DNA from: Penium margaritaceum
Lineage: Eukaryota > Streptophyta > Zygnematophyceae > Desmidiales > Peniaceae
NCBI GenBank assembly: GCA_023375785.1
Contig: SZWC01001168.1
Coordinates: 187,563 to 251,562 of the forward strand
DNA: 64,000 bases
Direction: 5' to 3'
A program made the position numbers and the translations under genes. The notes below the pieces were generated by a model. It saw only the letters and a list, made by a program, of their open reading frames with translations, did not search any database and was not told where the DNA came from. Below, in pieces: positions 43,436 to 55,160 of this stretch (position 1 is its first letter; every line of letters starts with the position of its first letter).

Positions 43436-44755
43436 ATGGCAGCAGCAGGCGTGGTAACAGCAGCCCAGCCCAAGTAGAGGCTGGAAGGACGCACCAACTT
43501 CACGTTTTGGAAGATCAGTACCCGCCTCCTTTTGGAGGCGAGGGGCTTGTGGGAGGTGGTGAGCTGCGACGAGCGCGCTCCGCCTCCACAGGCAAAAGGC
43601 ATCACCGCAGCAGAGGTGGTGGCGGGGAAGACGCCGCAGAAAGGTGCAGCAGATGCAAGTTCATCTACAACTGCAGCAGCGGCATATGAGGAGTGGAAGA
43701 AGAAGGACAGGCAGGCATACAGGTTGCTTGTCAATACCATCTCCAACCCGCATCTGCAGTACATGAGTGACAAGGCTACTACAAAAGAGGGGTGGGACAC
43801 GTTGTGCAAGAAGTATGAGAGCAAGGATCCTGCATTCCTCATGCTTTTGGAGGANNNNNNNNNNNNNNNNNNNNNNNNNNNNNNNNNNNNNNNNNNNNNN
43901 NNAGGGGCTTGTGGGAGGTGGTGAGCTGCGACGAGCGCGCTCCGCCTCCACAGGCAAAAGGCATCACCGCAGCAGAGGTGGTGGCGGGGAAGACGCCGCA
44001 GAAAGGTGCAGCAGATGCAAGTTCATCTACAACTGCAGCAGCGGCATATGAGGAGTGGAAGAAGAAGGACAGGCAGGCATACAGGTTGCTTGTCAATACC
44101 ATCTCCAACCCGCATCTGCAGTACATGAGTGACAAGGCTACTACAAAAGAGGGGTGGGACACGTTGTGCAAGAAGTATGAGAGCAAGGATCCTGCATTCC
44201 TCATGCTTTTGGAGGAGAAGATAATGGCGTTGAAAATGCAGGGTGGCGAATGGATAGAGGCGTACTTGGACAGGGCAAAGGAGCTCGCGAAACAGCTGAA
44301 AGCGGCCGGCAACCCTGTGGAAGACATGCGCTTCATCCTCCTCTTGCTCAGGGAACTCCTAACAAGCTATGATACGGTGCGAGAGACGCTGGAGTGCCAG
44401 CCGACTCTCGACCTCGACTTCATCTCCACGCACCTAGTGCAGGTGGAACTGCGTCGCAATGCAACAAAGCGCAATGGCGGCAACATTAGTAGTGAAGCAG
44501 CTTTCATGGCCATGGGCTCACGCAACCAGCAGCAGCAGCAGTCCGGGCAGCAAAGAGGCAAGAAGAAAGGCAAATGCCACTATTGCCAAAAAGAGGGGCA
44601 CTAAAAAAAAGAGTGCTTCAAGTACAAGAGAGACCAGAAGGAGCAGCAACAGCAGCAGCAAAAGCAGCAATCTCCACAGCAACAGCAGCAGCAGTCATAG
44701 CAACGTCAGCAGTAGTAGCAGTAGCAGAACCAGACTAGCGTGCGCCATTTTGGCA
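43436..44755 (+). pseudogene. gag of element J with assembly duplication
   Basis: ATG 43436; TAG replaces FE in QPFER at codon 14. Then LLLEARGLWEVVSCDERAPPPQAKGITAAEVV and YEEWKKKDRQAYRLLVNTISNP. 43541-43854 is repeated as 43903-44216 around 48 Ns. Capsid continues to 44604, with Gln 44293-44295 intact where A and E have TAG. The knuckle reads CHYCQKEGH, stop, KKEC. A Q/S-rich tail leads into protease. Confidence 0.85.
43855..43902. other. Assembly gap (48 N) with duplicated flanks
   Basis: 314 bp before the gap (43541-43854) equal 314 bp after it (43903-44216). A false duplication is far likelier than a real one with no divergence. Confidence 0.88.
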
Positions 44756-44757
44756 AC

Positions 44758-47700
44758 ATGAACGTCGCCAAGGAGGTGCGCGCCCGCCTCTTCATGGCGA
44801 AGTCTGACATGTCACAGAAGGAAAAGGCGGATCTGGCGTGGTACAAGGACTCGGGGTGTACCAAGAGTCTGACGCACCACAAGGAGTGGTTCACGCAGCT
44901 GCTCTCTATTCCCCCCCGTCCGATTGCTTTGGGTGATGATCGGGTGGTGTATGCTGAGGGGATTGGGATTGTGGAGATGTGGTTGGAGACCCCGCGTGGC
45001 ATTGAAGTGGGAGTCTTCCATGGCGTGCTGTATGTCCCTGATGCTGCGTTCAACCTTCTCTTAGTGTCCTCTCTCACCAACACAGGACTGCGCGTCGTTT
45101 TTGACGATGATTATGGCTACATCCTCAACAAGGAAACAGGAGAGGAGTTGGCCAAGTCGGTGAAGGAGGGCGACATGTACCGCTTGCTGGGTGGGGGCGA
45201 CCAAGATCCCGCGTGAGCAGAGTCTTGCTGCAGTGGTGCAGGCGACAGATGGCGAGATCTGGCATGCGCGCTACGGCCACATCGGCATGCGCGCCTTGCA
45301 GTAGCTTCAAGCAAAGCAGATGGAGGTGACCTGCCTACCATCTCTAACTTTGAGCAGCAGTTATGCATCGGCTGTTTCGAGGGGAAGCAGCACCGCGAGG
45401 CGTTCTCTGAAGCAGGGGAGTGTGCGAAAGAGGTGTTGGAGCTGGTCCACACGGACTTGTGCAGACCGATGCAGACCCAGAGCTTTGGAGGCTCTAGGTA
45501 TTTTCTCACCTTCATTGATAATTTCAGCCGTTACTCCGCTGTGTACTTCCTTTCCTCCAAGGAACAGTGCTTTGACAGGTTCAAGGAGTTCAAGGCCATG
45601 GTGGAGAACCAGACTGGCAAGACGATCAAGGCGCTGCGTAGCGATCACGGTGGAGAATACCTACGCAAGGAGTTCCAGGACTACCTCGTAGCACCTTGCA
45701 AAAAGGCGTAGCGTACCGCGCCGTACTCGCCGCAGCAGAACGGGGTAGCAGAACGCGCCAACCGTACCATTGTGGAGTCGGCGCGCTCCATGCTGCACGC
45801 GACCCGGTTGACCTACGACTTCTGAGCTGAAGTCATGAGCACTGCAGTCTACATCAAGAACCACAGTCCAACCAAGGCCCTGGAGCAGATGACGCCGTAC
45901 GAGGCGTGGTTCAGCAAGAAGCCGAGCGTGGGTCATCTTCGCGCATTTGGCAGCTTGGCGCACATGCATGTGCCAAAGGAGAAGCGGCAAAATTGGGACG
46001 AGAAGAGTGCGCAGATGCTCATGATTGGCTACGACGTGGCAAGCAAGGCATATCGCCTCTACGAGAGGGATACAGGCCACGTCATCATCTCCAAGGATGC
46101 CGTCTTCAACGAGAGCAATGTCATCGTTACCAACATTGTGTATGAAGAGGCAGCAGAACCAGCAGCTGACAAGACAGTGGGAGCAGAAATCCCTCCTGAC
46201 CCAGTCTCTCCCGATCCTTCCTCTACTGTGACAGTGGGAGAATCACTCTACTCTCCCATGTCTGATGCAGTAGATGCAACAGCCTCATTGGTAGCAGCAG
46301 AGGAGGGAGACGTAGCACCGCCAGCAGTAGTAGTTGTGCCAGCAGCACCGCGCCAGCCGCCCGCTAACGCTCCAGCACCAGGTCGCAGGTACCCTCTTAG
46401 GGTGCGTTACAATCCTGGTGAGCGCGGCCCTTTCTGGATGCTGCAGAAACCAGAACAGATGAACGTCGCAGTTGCACCAGATTCAGATGAGCCAACGTCA
46501 TACAAGGAGACCATGGCTGCACTGGATGCAGCAGATTGGGCGCAAGCCGTGCAGCAGGAGATACAGTCGCAGCTGGACAACGGCACGTGGGAGCTGACTG
46601 AGCGTCCACCTGGACGTAAGGTGATCAAGTGCAAGTGGGTGTTCAAGAAGAAGCGGAGAGCAAATGGTAACCTGGAAAAGTACAAGGCGAGGCTGGTNCT
46701 GGATGTTGCAGAAACCAGAACAAGTGAACGTCGTCGTTGCAGCAGATTTAGATGAGCCAACGTCATACAAGGAGGCCATGGCTGCACTGGATGCAGCAGA
46801 TTGGACGCAAGCCGTGCAGCAAGAGATACTGTTGCAGCTGGACAACGGTAGGTGGGAGCTGACTAAGCGTCCACCTGGACGTAAGGTGATCAAGTGCAAG
46901 TGGGTGTTCAAGAAGAAGCGGAGAGCAAATGGTAACCTGGAAAAGTACAAGGCGAGGCTGGTTGCCAAGGGCTACTCAAAGCAGGAGGGCATCGACTACA
47001 CAGAAGCTTTTGCCCCTGTTGCAAAGTTTGCCTCTGTGTGCACGCTCCTCTCTTATGCAGTAGCTGAGGACTTCGAGGTTCACCACATGGATGTCAAGAC
47101 GGCATTCCTGAACGGTGACGTAGAGGAGGAGATTTACATGGAGCAGCCGAGGAGTTCGTCATGGATGGCCAGGAGCACCTGGTTTGCAAGCTGCAGAAGT
47201 CGCTGTACGCCCTCAAGCAAGCATCGCGTGCTTGGAACCAGAAGTTGGATGCGGTGTTGCAGTGCATGGGGTTTGAGCGTAGTGAGTGTGACTACAACGT
47301 CTATCGCTGACAAAATGGTCATGAGGTGCTCATCATCATCGTGTATGTGGATGACATGCTCCTCCTTTCCAACAGCATGTCTGCATTGCAGGAGTTCAAG
47401 GAGGCCATGCAGGAGCGTTTCCAGATGTCTGATCTCGGGGAGGTGTCATACTTCCTCGGCATCCAGATCACGTGTGATCGCAAATCACGCTCTCTCTCTC
47501 GCTACAACAGAGTCGCTACATCAAGGACATCCTGCAGCGGTTCGGCATGGCAGAGGCCAAACCCATCGGCACGCCGCTAGAGATGCGGTAGTACCTCGTG
47601 AGCTTCAGTGGAGAAGCAGATGCAGCTGAGCGGCAGAAGTACCAGAGCGCCGTCGGCAGCCTCATGTACCTGATGGTGGCAACCAGGCCGGACCTCGCAC

Positions 47701-48260
47701 AAGCTGTGAGCGCTGTGAGCCAGCACATGGCTAATCCCGGGCCTGAGCACCAAAAGGCAGTGAAGCGGATCTTCCGCTACCTTGCTGGAACCATCAACAT
47801 CGGCATCACCTACAACGGCAATGATAACAGCATCATCCGCTACACAGACGCAGATTGGACTTCAAACCCTGAGGACCGCAAGTCCATCTCTGGACATGTG
47901 TTCCTCATGAATGGTGGGGCCATCATCTGGTGGAGCAAGCGGCAGGTGGTCGTGGCCACCTCAAGCATGGAAGCTGAGTACGTCTCTCTCAGCTTTGGAG
48001 CCAAGGAAGCAGTTTGGCTTCAGCGTCTCATGGCAGAGATGAGTGGGAGTGCATCACTTCCAGTTCCTATGCGCGTCGACAACCAGAGCGCAATCGCACT
48101 CGCCAAGAATCCTGAGCACCATACACGCACCAAGCACATTGACATTGCATATCACTTCATCAGGCACATGGTGCAGGAGGGTGCTATCAAGCTGGAGTTT
48201 ACTCCAACGAGCAAGCAGGTCGCTCATTTCTGCACCAAGCTAGTGACCCGTGAGAAGTAG
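44758..48260 (+). pseudogene. pol of element J
   Basis: Protease YKDSGCT with DSG at 44848-44856. A 1-bp insertion near 45190 and TAG near 45302 disturb the GAG-pre-integrase part. Integrase Asp 45454-45456, Asp 45643-45645, Glu 45751-45753 (35 residues between the last two), interrupted by TAG (45708) and TGA (45824). 45835-46697 is open through the linker to RT. RT restarts after N 46698; a 1-bp loss near 47150; YVDD 47344-47355. RNase H 47598-48260 follows TAG 47589-47591. Confidence 0.88.
46698..46698. other. Single-N join inside RT of J
   Basis: Text after the N repeats 46435-46697 with scattered differences, so two diverged copies or haplotypes were joined here. Confidence 0.75.
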
Positions 48261-48303
48261 CAGTTCTGCATGAAGGCATGTGGACTCAGCCCACTCTGAC
48301 TGC

Positions 48304-48318
48304 GGCAAAGTGGGAGAT
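48304..48318 (+). other. Polypurine tract of element J
   Basis: GGCAAAGTGGGAGAT-type purine run directly before the 3' LTR. Confidence 0.8.
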
Positions 48319-49341
48319 TTTTGGGAAAGGAGCCATCCGGCTTAGTTTCAGGTCCACAGGAGCAAGTTTGAGGAAAGTACTAGATGCCTGCTCCGATTGT
48401 CAATCCAACTTCACCATAAAAAAGATCAGGTGGCAAACTGTCTACGGTCCAAGTTTGAGGCTGATCCAACTGTCGGATTGGGAGATATGAATTTTCGTAG
48501 TTTTCGTGGTCATCGGCCGCCGATATCCGGGTGACCATGGGCGATGGCTCCATGCCTCAGCCTGAGAAAAGAAAAAGGCAAGAGATCCAGGGTCAAGACC
48601 TGATGGGAGAAATATCCAAAAAGGTCCTAGATTCTTGGTTTGCCTTGTCAGAGTGTGCTTACTAGGAAAAAGGTACATCTCCTTACTTTTTAGGTGAGGT
48701 GAGATCCTTGTGTGCTAGCCATGGACACATGGCGATTCTCCATGAGATTGTGGGTTATGTGACCACTAGGAGTGTGCCATGAGAGCATTTTCTAGCTCTC
48801 TAGGTCGTGTGTGAGTGGTCAGCCTGATTGCTAGGCTGATTTGCTCCCTTGTGTGAGATTATGGACTCTAGTGTGTGAGCCTTAGCCTCCATGGCTAAGT
48901 GGTGTGGCTTGTGAGAGGGCTGACTTGCCCNGTCAGAGTGTGCTGACTAGGAAAAAGGTACCTCTCCTTACTTTTTAGGTGAGGTGAGATCCTTGTGTGC
49001 TAGCCATGGACACATGGCGATTCTCCATGAGATTGTGGGTTATGTGACCACTAGGAGTGTGCCATGAGAGCATTTTCTAGCTCTCTAGGTCGTGTGTGAG
49101 TGGTCAGCCTGATTGCTAGGCTGATTTGCTCCCTTGTGTGAGATTATGGACTCTAGTGTGTGAGCCTTAGCCTCCATGGCTAAGAGGTGTGGCTTGTGAG
49201 AGGGCTGACTTGCCCAAGCTCTAGCTCTATATGTACTCTATCATTTTGAGTGATTCAATAACCATTCTTCAGCACAAGAGATGCCCTTCCAATCACACAT
49301 GCTCGCTGCTCCAAGGTTCCCTCTCTCCTCCACATCCAACA
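48319..49341 (+). repeat. 3' LTR of element J with duplicated segment
   Basis: Starts TTTTGGGAAAGGAGCC (TG mutated), ends CACATCCAACA. Length is 1023 bp because 48646-48930 is repeated as 48932-49216 around a single N at 48931 with a few differences. Normal length otherwise. Confidence 0.85.
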
Positions 49342-49583
49342 GAAACATGGCCCGTATCCCTCCCGTAGAGGCGATAGGCCTTGCCTGCCACATCGTAGCC
49401 GATCATCAGCATATGTGCGCTTTTCGCGTCTGACTTATGTCGCTTCTGCTTCGGCATATGCATGTGTGCCAAGCTGGCAAACATGTGAAGATGACCCACA
49501 TTCGGCTTCCTGCCAAACAACGCCTCGTACGGCTCCATCTGATCCAAAGCCTTAGTTGGACTACGGTTCTTAATATAGATCAT
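49342..49583 (-). mobile_element. Element L, left part: integrase fragment
   Basis: Minus-strand integrase text (YIKNRSPTKALDQMEPYEALFGRKPNVGHL; MLMIGYDVAGKAYRLYGRDTGH). It continues at 55872 after element K. Its left limit is the 3' LTR of J. Confidence 0.8.
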
Positions 49584-50319
49584 TGTTGGAATTGGAGGAA
49601 ACAAGGAGCCTTGGAGCAACAAAAATGTGGGACTGAAAGGGCATCACTTGTACTGAAGAATGGTTATTGAATAACTCAAAATGATGAAGTACATATAAAG
49701 CTAGAGCTTGGACAATCAGCCCTCTCACAAGCCACACCACTTTGCCATGGAGGCTAAGGCTCACACACTATAGTCCATAGTCTCATACAAGAGAGGAAAT
49801 TAGCCTAGAAATCAGGCTGACCACTCATACACAACCAAGAGAGCTAGAAAATGCTCTCATGGCACACTCCTAGTGATCACATAACCCACAATCCCATGGA
49901 AAATTGCCATGTGTCCAGAGCTAGCACACAGGGATCTCACCTCACCTAAAAAGTAAGGAGAGGTACCTTTTTCCTATTCAGCACACTCTGACAAGGCAAC
50001 CCAACAATGTAGGACCTTTTGAATATTGCTCCCATAAGGTCTTGACCCTGGACGTCTTGCGTTTTTCTTTTGTCACGCAAAGGCATGGAGTCATCGCCCA
50101 TGGTCACCTAGATACAGGCAGTCGATGACCCCGGAAACTTTGAAAATTCATATCTCCCAGTCCGACTCTTGGATAGGTCTGAAACTTGCATCGTAGACAT
50201 TTTGCCACCTGATCTTTCGAGTGACGAAGTTGGATTGATGATCGGAATACGCATCTGGTAGTTTGTTGGAACTTGCTCCTGTGGACCTGAAACAAAGCCG
50301 GATGGCTTCTTTTCGAACA
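49584..50319 (-). repeat. 3' LTR of element K
   Basis: 736 bp, TGTTGGAATTGGAGG to TTTCGAACA in plus-strand text, followed by reverse-complement PPT (TCTCTTTCTTTG). Confidence 0.9.
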
Positions 50320-53300
50320 ATCTCTTTCTTTGTCGTAGTCAGAGTAGGCTGAGTCCACATGCCTTCATGCAAAACTACTGTTTCTCACGGGTCAGTGGCT
50401 TTCCGTATAGATGAGTGACTTGCGTGCTAGTTGGAGTAAACTCCAGCTTGATAGCACCCTCGTGCACCATGTGCTTGATGAAGTAATATGCGATGTTAAT
50501 GTGCTTGGTGCCTAGATGGTGCTCAGCATTCTTGGCCAGTGCAATTGCGCTCTGGATGTCGACGCACACAGGAACTGGAACTGTCCTTTCACTTATCTTT
50601 GCCATGAGACATTGAAGCCCAACTGCTTCTTTGGCTCCAAAGCTGAGAGAGACGTACTGAGCTTCTATGCTTGAGGTGGCCACGACCACCTGTTGCTTGG
50701 TGCACAAACTGATGGCCCCACCATTCATGAGGAACACATGTTGAGAGATGGACTTGCGGTCCATCTCTCAACATGTATTCATGGGTTTGAAACCGAATAT
50801 CTGTTTGTGTAGCCGATGATGTTGTTGTCATTGCCGTTGTAGGTAATGTCGATGTTCATGGTTCCAGCAAGGTAGCGAAAGATCCTCTTCACTGCCTTCT
50901 TGTTCTTAGGTCTGGGATTAGCCATGTGTTGGCTCCAAGCGCTCACAACTTGTGTGACGTCCGGCATGGTTGACACCATCGGGTACACGAGACTGCCGAC
51001 GGCGCTCCGGTACTTCTGTCGCTCAGCTACATCCGCTTCTCCATTGAAGCTCACGAAGTACTACCGCGTCTCCAGCGGCGTGCCAATGGGTTTAGCCTAT
51101 GTCATACCGAACAGCTGCAAGACATCCTTGATGTAGTAGTTGTACTGCAGCAAGAGAGAGCGTGATTTGCGGTCACGCGTGATCTGGATACGGAGGAAGT
51201 ATGACGCCTCCCGTAGATCAGACATCTGGAAGCGCTCTTGCATGGCCTCCTAGAGCTCCTGTAGTGCAGACATACTATTGGAAAGGAGAACCATGTCATC
51301 CACATAGACGATGATGATGAGCACCTCATCACCATGCTACCATCGATAGATGCTGTAGGTACACTTGCTACGGTCGAATCCCATGCACTACAGCGCCGCA
51401 TCCAATTTCAAGTTCCAAGCACGCGACGCTTGCTTGAGGTCTACAACGTCTTTTGCAGCTCGCAAAGGAGGTGCTCCTGGCCATCCATGAAGAATCCCTC
51501 CAGCTACTCCATGTAGATTTCCTCCTCCAAGTCACCATTCAAGAATGCCGTCTTGACATCCATGTGGAGAATCTCGAAATCCTAAGCTACTGCATACGAA
51601 AGGAGTGTGCGCACAGAGGCAAACTTTGCAACAAGAGTAAAGGTTTACGTGTAGTCGATGCCTTCTTGTTGCGAGTAGTCCTTCGCGACCAGTCTTGCCT
51701 TGTATTTTTCAAGGTTACCGTGTGCATCCCTCTTCTTCTTAAAAACCCACATGCACTTCATTACATTGCCTCCAGGTGGACGCTCAGTTAGCTTCCACAT
51801 ACCGTTGTTCAGCTGCAGCTATATCTCGTGCTGCACGGCTTGCGCCATATCTACTACATCTGGTGCAGCCATGGCCTCCTTGTACAACGTCGGCTCATCG
51901 GAGTTTTCCGCAACTGTGACATTCATCTGGTCTGGTTTTTGGAGCATCCAGAAATGCCCGCGCTTACCAGTCTTGTAGCGCACCCTGAGAGGGTACCTGC
52001 GACCTGGTGCCGGGACGTTAGCGGGCGGGTGGCGCGGTGCTCTAGGTATAGCTGCTCTTGCTCATGGTGGTGCATCTTCTTCCTCTGATTTTGCCGATGA
52101 GGTCGTTGAATCTGCGATATCAGAAATGGGAAAGTAGAGTGGTTCTCCCACTCTCACAATAGAGGAAGGTTCAGGAGAGATGGGGTCAGGGAGAATGTCT
52201 CCTCCCAGTGCTTCATCTACTACTAATTCTGCTGCCTCTTTGTAGATGACGTTGGTTCCAATGACGTTTTTTCCGTTGAAAAAGACATCCGTGGAGATGA
52301 TGATGCGGCCAGTATCCCTCTCGTAAAGACAATATGCCTTACTTGCCACATCATAGTAGATCATGAGCATCTTTGCGCTCTTTGCGTCCCAATTATGCCG
52401 CTTCTCTTTGGACACCTACATGTTCGCCAAGCTACCAAACGCGCGAAGATGACCCACGCTCGGCTTCTTGCCAAACCACGCCTCGTACGGCGTCATCTTC
52501 TCCAGGGCCTTGGTTGGACTGCGGTTCTTGATGTACACTATAGTGCTCACTACTTCGGCCTAGAAGTCATAGGTGAGCCGAGCCGCGTGTAGCATGGAGC
52601 GTACTGACTCAACGATGGTGCGATTAGCGCGTTCTGCTATGCAGTATGCTGCGGCGAGTATGGCGCAGTCCGCTGCGCCTTGATGCGTGCTATTGCAAGG
52701 TAGTCCTAGAACTCCTTACTCATGTACTCTCTACCACGGTCACTATGCAACGCCTTGATCTTCTTGCCATTCTGGTTCTCCACCATTCCCTTGAACTCCT
52801 TGAACGTGTGAAAGCACTGGTCCTTGGAGGAATGAAGTACACAGCATTGTAATGGCTGAATTCAGCAATGAAGGTGAGAAGTTATCTAAAGCCTCCAAAG
52901 CTCTGGGTGTACATCGGGCCATACAGGTCTGTGTGGACCAGATCGAGCACCTCTTTTGCGTGCTCTCCAAATCCAGAGAATGCCTCGCGATGTTGCTTCC
53001 CCTCCAAACAGCCGATGTACAACTGCTGCTCAAAGTTAGAGATACTAGGCAAGTCAGGCACCATTGGCTTTGTTTGAAGTTGCTACAAGGCGCGCATGCC
53101 AATGTGGCCATAGCACGCATGCCAGATCTCACCATCTATCGCCTCTACCATTACTGTAAGACTCATGCGGGATCTTGGTCGCCCCCAACAGGCGGTACAT
53201 GTCGTCTTCCTTCACCGACCTGGCCAACTCCTCTCCCGTTTCATTGTCGAGGATGTAGCCATAGTCGTCGTTAAAGATGACTCGCATTCGTGTGTTAGTG

Positions 53301-53640
53301 AAAGAGGACATTCAGAGAAGGTTGAACGCGGCATTGGGTACATAGAACACGCCATGGAACACTCCCACTTCAATACCACACGGGGTCTCCAACCACATCA
53401 CCACAATCCCAATCCCCTCAACATACACCACTCGATCATCACGCAAAGCAATTGGTCAGGGAGGAATGGAGAGCAACTACGTAAACCACTCCTTGTGATA
53501 CGTCAGGCTCTTAATACACCCTCAGTCCTTGTACCACGCCAGATCCGCCTTCTCCTTCTGCAACATGTCGGACTTCACCATGAAGAGGCGGTCGCGCACC
53601 TCCTTGGCCATGATCATGTTGCCAAAATGGTGCACGCCAG
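50320..53640 (-). pseudogene. pol of element K, broken
   Basis: Minus-strand RNase H (50375-51054), RT (51100-51760, VYVDD region near 51300), linker and integrase C-part (open 52415-52062), integrase core and GAG-pre-integrase (52560-53311). The protease motif reads D-stop-G near 53525. TAGs at 51061-51063 and 51388-51390 replace Gln codons. Many further frameshifts. Confidence 0.85.
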
Positions 53641-54554
53641 TCTGGTTCTGCTGTTGCTACGCTGATGCTATTGTGACTGCTGCTGCTATTGCTGTGGAGA
53701 TTGTTGTTTTTTCTGTTGCTGCTGCTGCTCCTTCTGGTCCCTCTTGCACTTCAAGCACTCTTTCTCGCAATAGTGGTTCTTGCCTTTCTTCTTGCATCTG
53801 TGCTTCCCAAACTACTCTTGCTAGTGGTTGCGTGAGGCCATGGCCATGAAAGCTGCTTCACTGTTGCCTCCTCCCATTGCGCTTTGCTGCATTGCAATGC
53901 AGTTCTACCTGTACCAGGTGCGTGCAGATGAATTCCAGGTCGAGATTCGGCTGGCACTCCAACGTCTCTTGCACCGTTTCATAGCTCGTTGGGAGTCCCC
54001 TTAGAAAGAGGAGGATGAAGCGTGTCTCTTCCACAGGATTGCGGGCCGCATTCAGCTGCTTTGCCAACTCCTTTGCCCTGTCCAAGTACGCGTCCATCCC
54101 TTCACCACCCTGCATTTTCAACGCCATCATCTTCTCCTCTAAAAGCATTAGGGATGCAAGGATCCTTGCTCTCATACTTCTTGCACAACATGTCCCACCC
54201 GTCTTTTGAAGTATCGTTGTCACTCACGTACTGAAGATGCGGGTTGGAGATTGGGTTGACAAGCAGCATGTAGGCCTTCCTGTCCTTCTTCTTCCACTCC
54301 TCATATGCGGCTACTGCAGTTGTCGATGAACTTGCATCTACTACACCTTTTTGCACCATTTACCCCGCCACTACCTCCGTTGCGCTGATGCCTTTTGCCT
54401 GTGGAGGCCATGCGTGCTCATTGCCGCTCACTACATCTCACAAGCCTCTCACCTCTAAAAGAAGGCAGGTATGGATAGTCCAAAACATGAAGTTGGCGCA
54501 TCCTTCCAGCCTGTCCCAGGACTGGGCTGCTGTTACCACACCTGCTGTTGCCAT
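53641..54554 (-). pseudogene. gag of element K, broken
   Basis: Start ATG at 54552-54554 (MATAGVVTAAQ). Capsid parts 54359-53858 include KKDRKAYMLLVNPISNPHLQY and AYLDRAKELAKQLNAARNP. The knuckle near 53755-53785 reads NHYCEKEC, lacking the middle five residues with the His. Confidence 0.82.
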
Positions 54555-55160
54555 CTTGAGCTTTGGTGATGCTAAGTGCTACCCTTGAGTGGCGGCGCTA
54601 CCCCTCCTTCAGGTGCTACTTCTATCAGAAATCTGTCTGACAAAAAATGGACCGTAAAGGCCAATAGACTGGGATTTTTGAAAACATAAGCCCACCAGTA
54701 GGAAAACTCAGCTCAAAACCGTTCACATCGACTCATAAAACAGGATCATCAACAGGAGAGTTCCAAATATATGGCCTTTTGAAAATAGGACATGCTGCTC
54801 CTCTTACTCTAGCTTAGACGAGCTATCTTGTAAACGGTGTTTCTCCCAAACATACCAATGGAATGCAATTTTTTTTGCACCAATAGAAAGGTTCGGAAAA
54901 GTACTTCAACTCGCTTGTCCTATTTTTTAAATTTGAGAAAGAAATCAGAGAGTTATAGTCATCACAAGGCGAGAGTCTTACTCAGAGAGAAGAGTGTAGC
55001 CCTGGCCGACCTCGTTTTGAGCATAACTCTCGATCCGACCGTTGGATGTTCGCGATCAGTGGTCGATCATTGACTTTCGTGGAGATTTCACCCTTATCCG
55101 TCACTCTCAAACTGACGTCTTGTGCAAGCTGAAAGTGGCAAAACTTGGCTCTGATACAAA
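54555..55160 (-). other. Leader and PBS remnant of element K
   Basis: Family-1 leader with the GATCCGACCGTTGGAT form of the shared motif at about 55032-55047. The PBS (55148-55159) reads TTGTATCAGAGC on the minus strand, one change from the tRNA-Met site. Confidence 0.75.

Larger units (their letters stand above)
42881..49341 (+). mobile_element. Element J: least-damaged family-1 element, no 5' LTR
   Basis: Leader from CAATTGA (42881), gag, complete pol, PPT and 3' LTR. All catalytic motifs of protease, integrase and RT are present, although point stops and a few indels interrupt the frame. Three assembly joins (43855-43902, 46698, 48931) duplicate short stretches. Confidence 0.9.
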
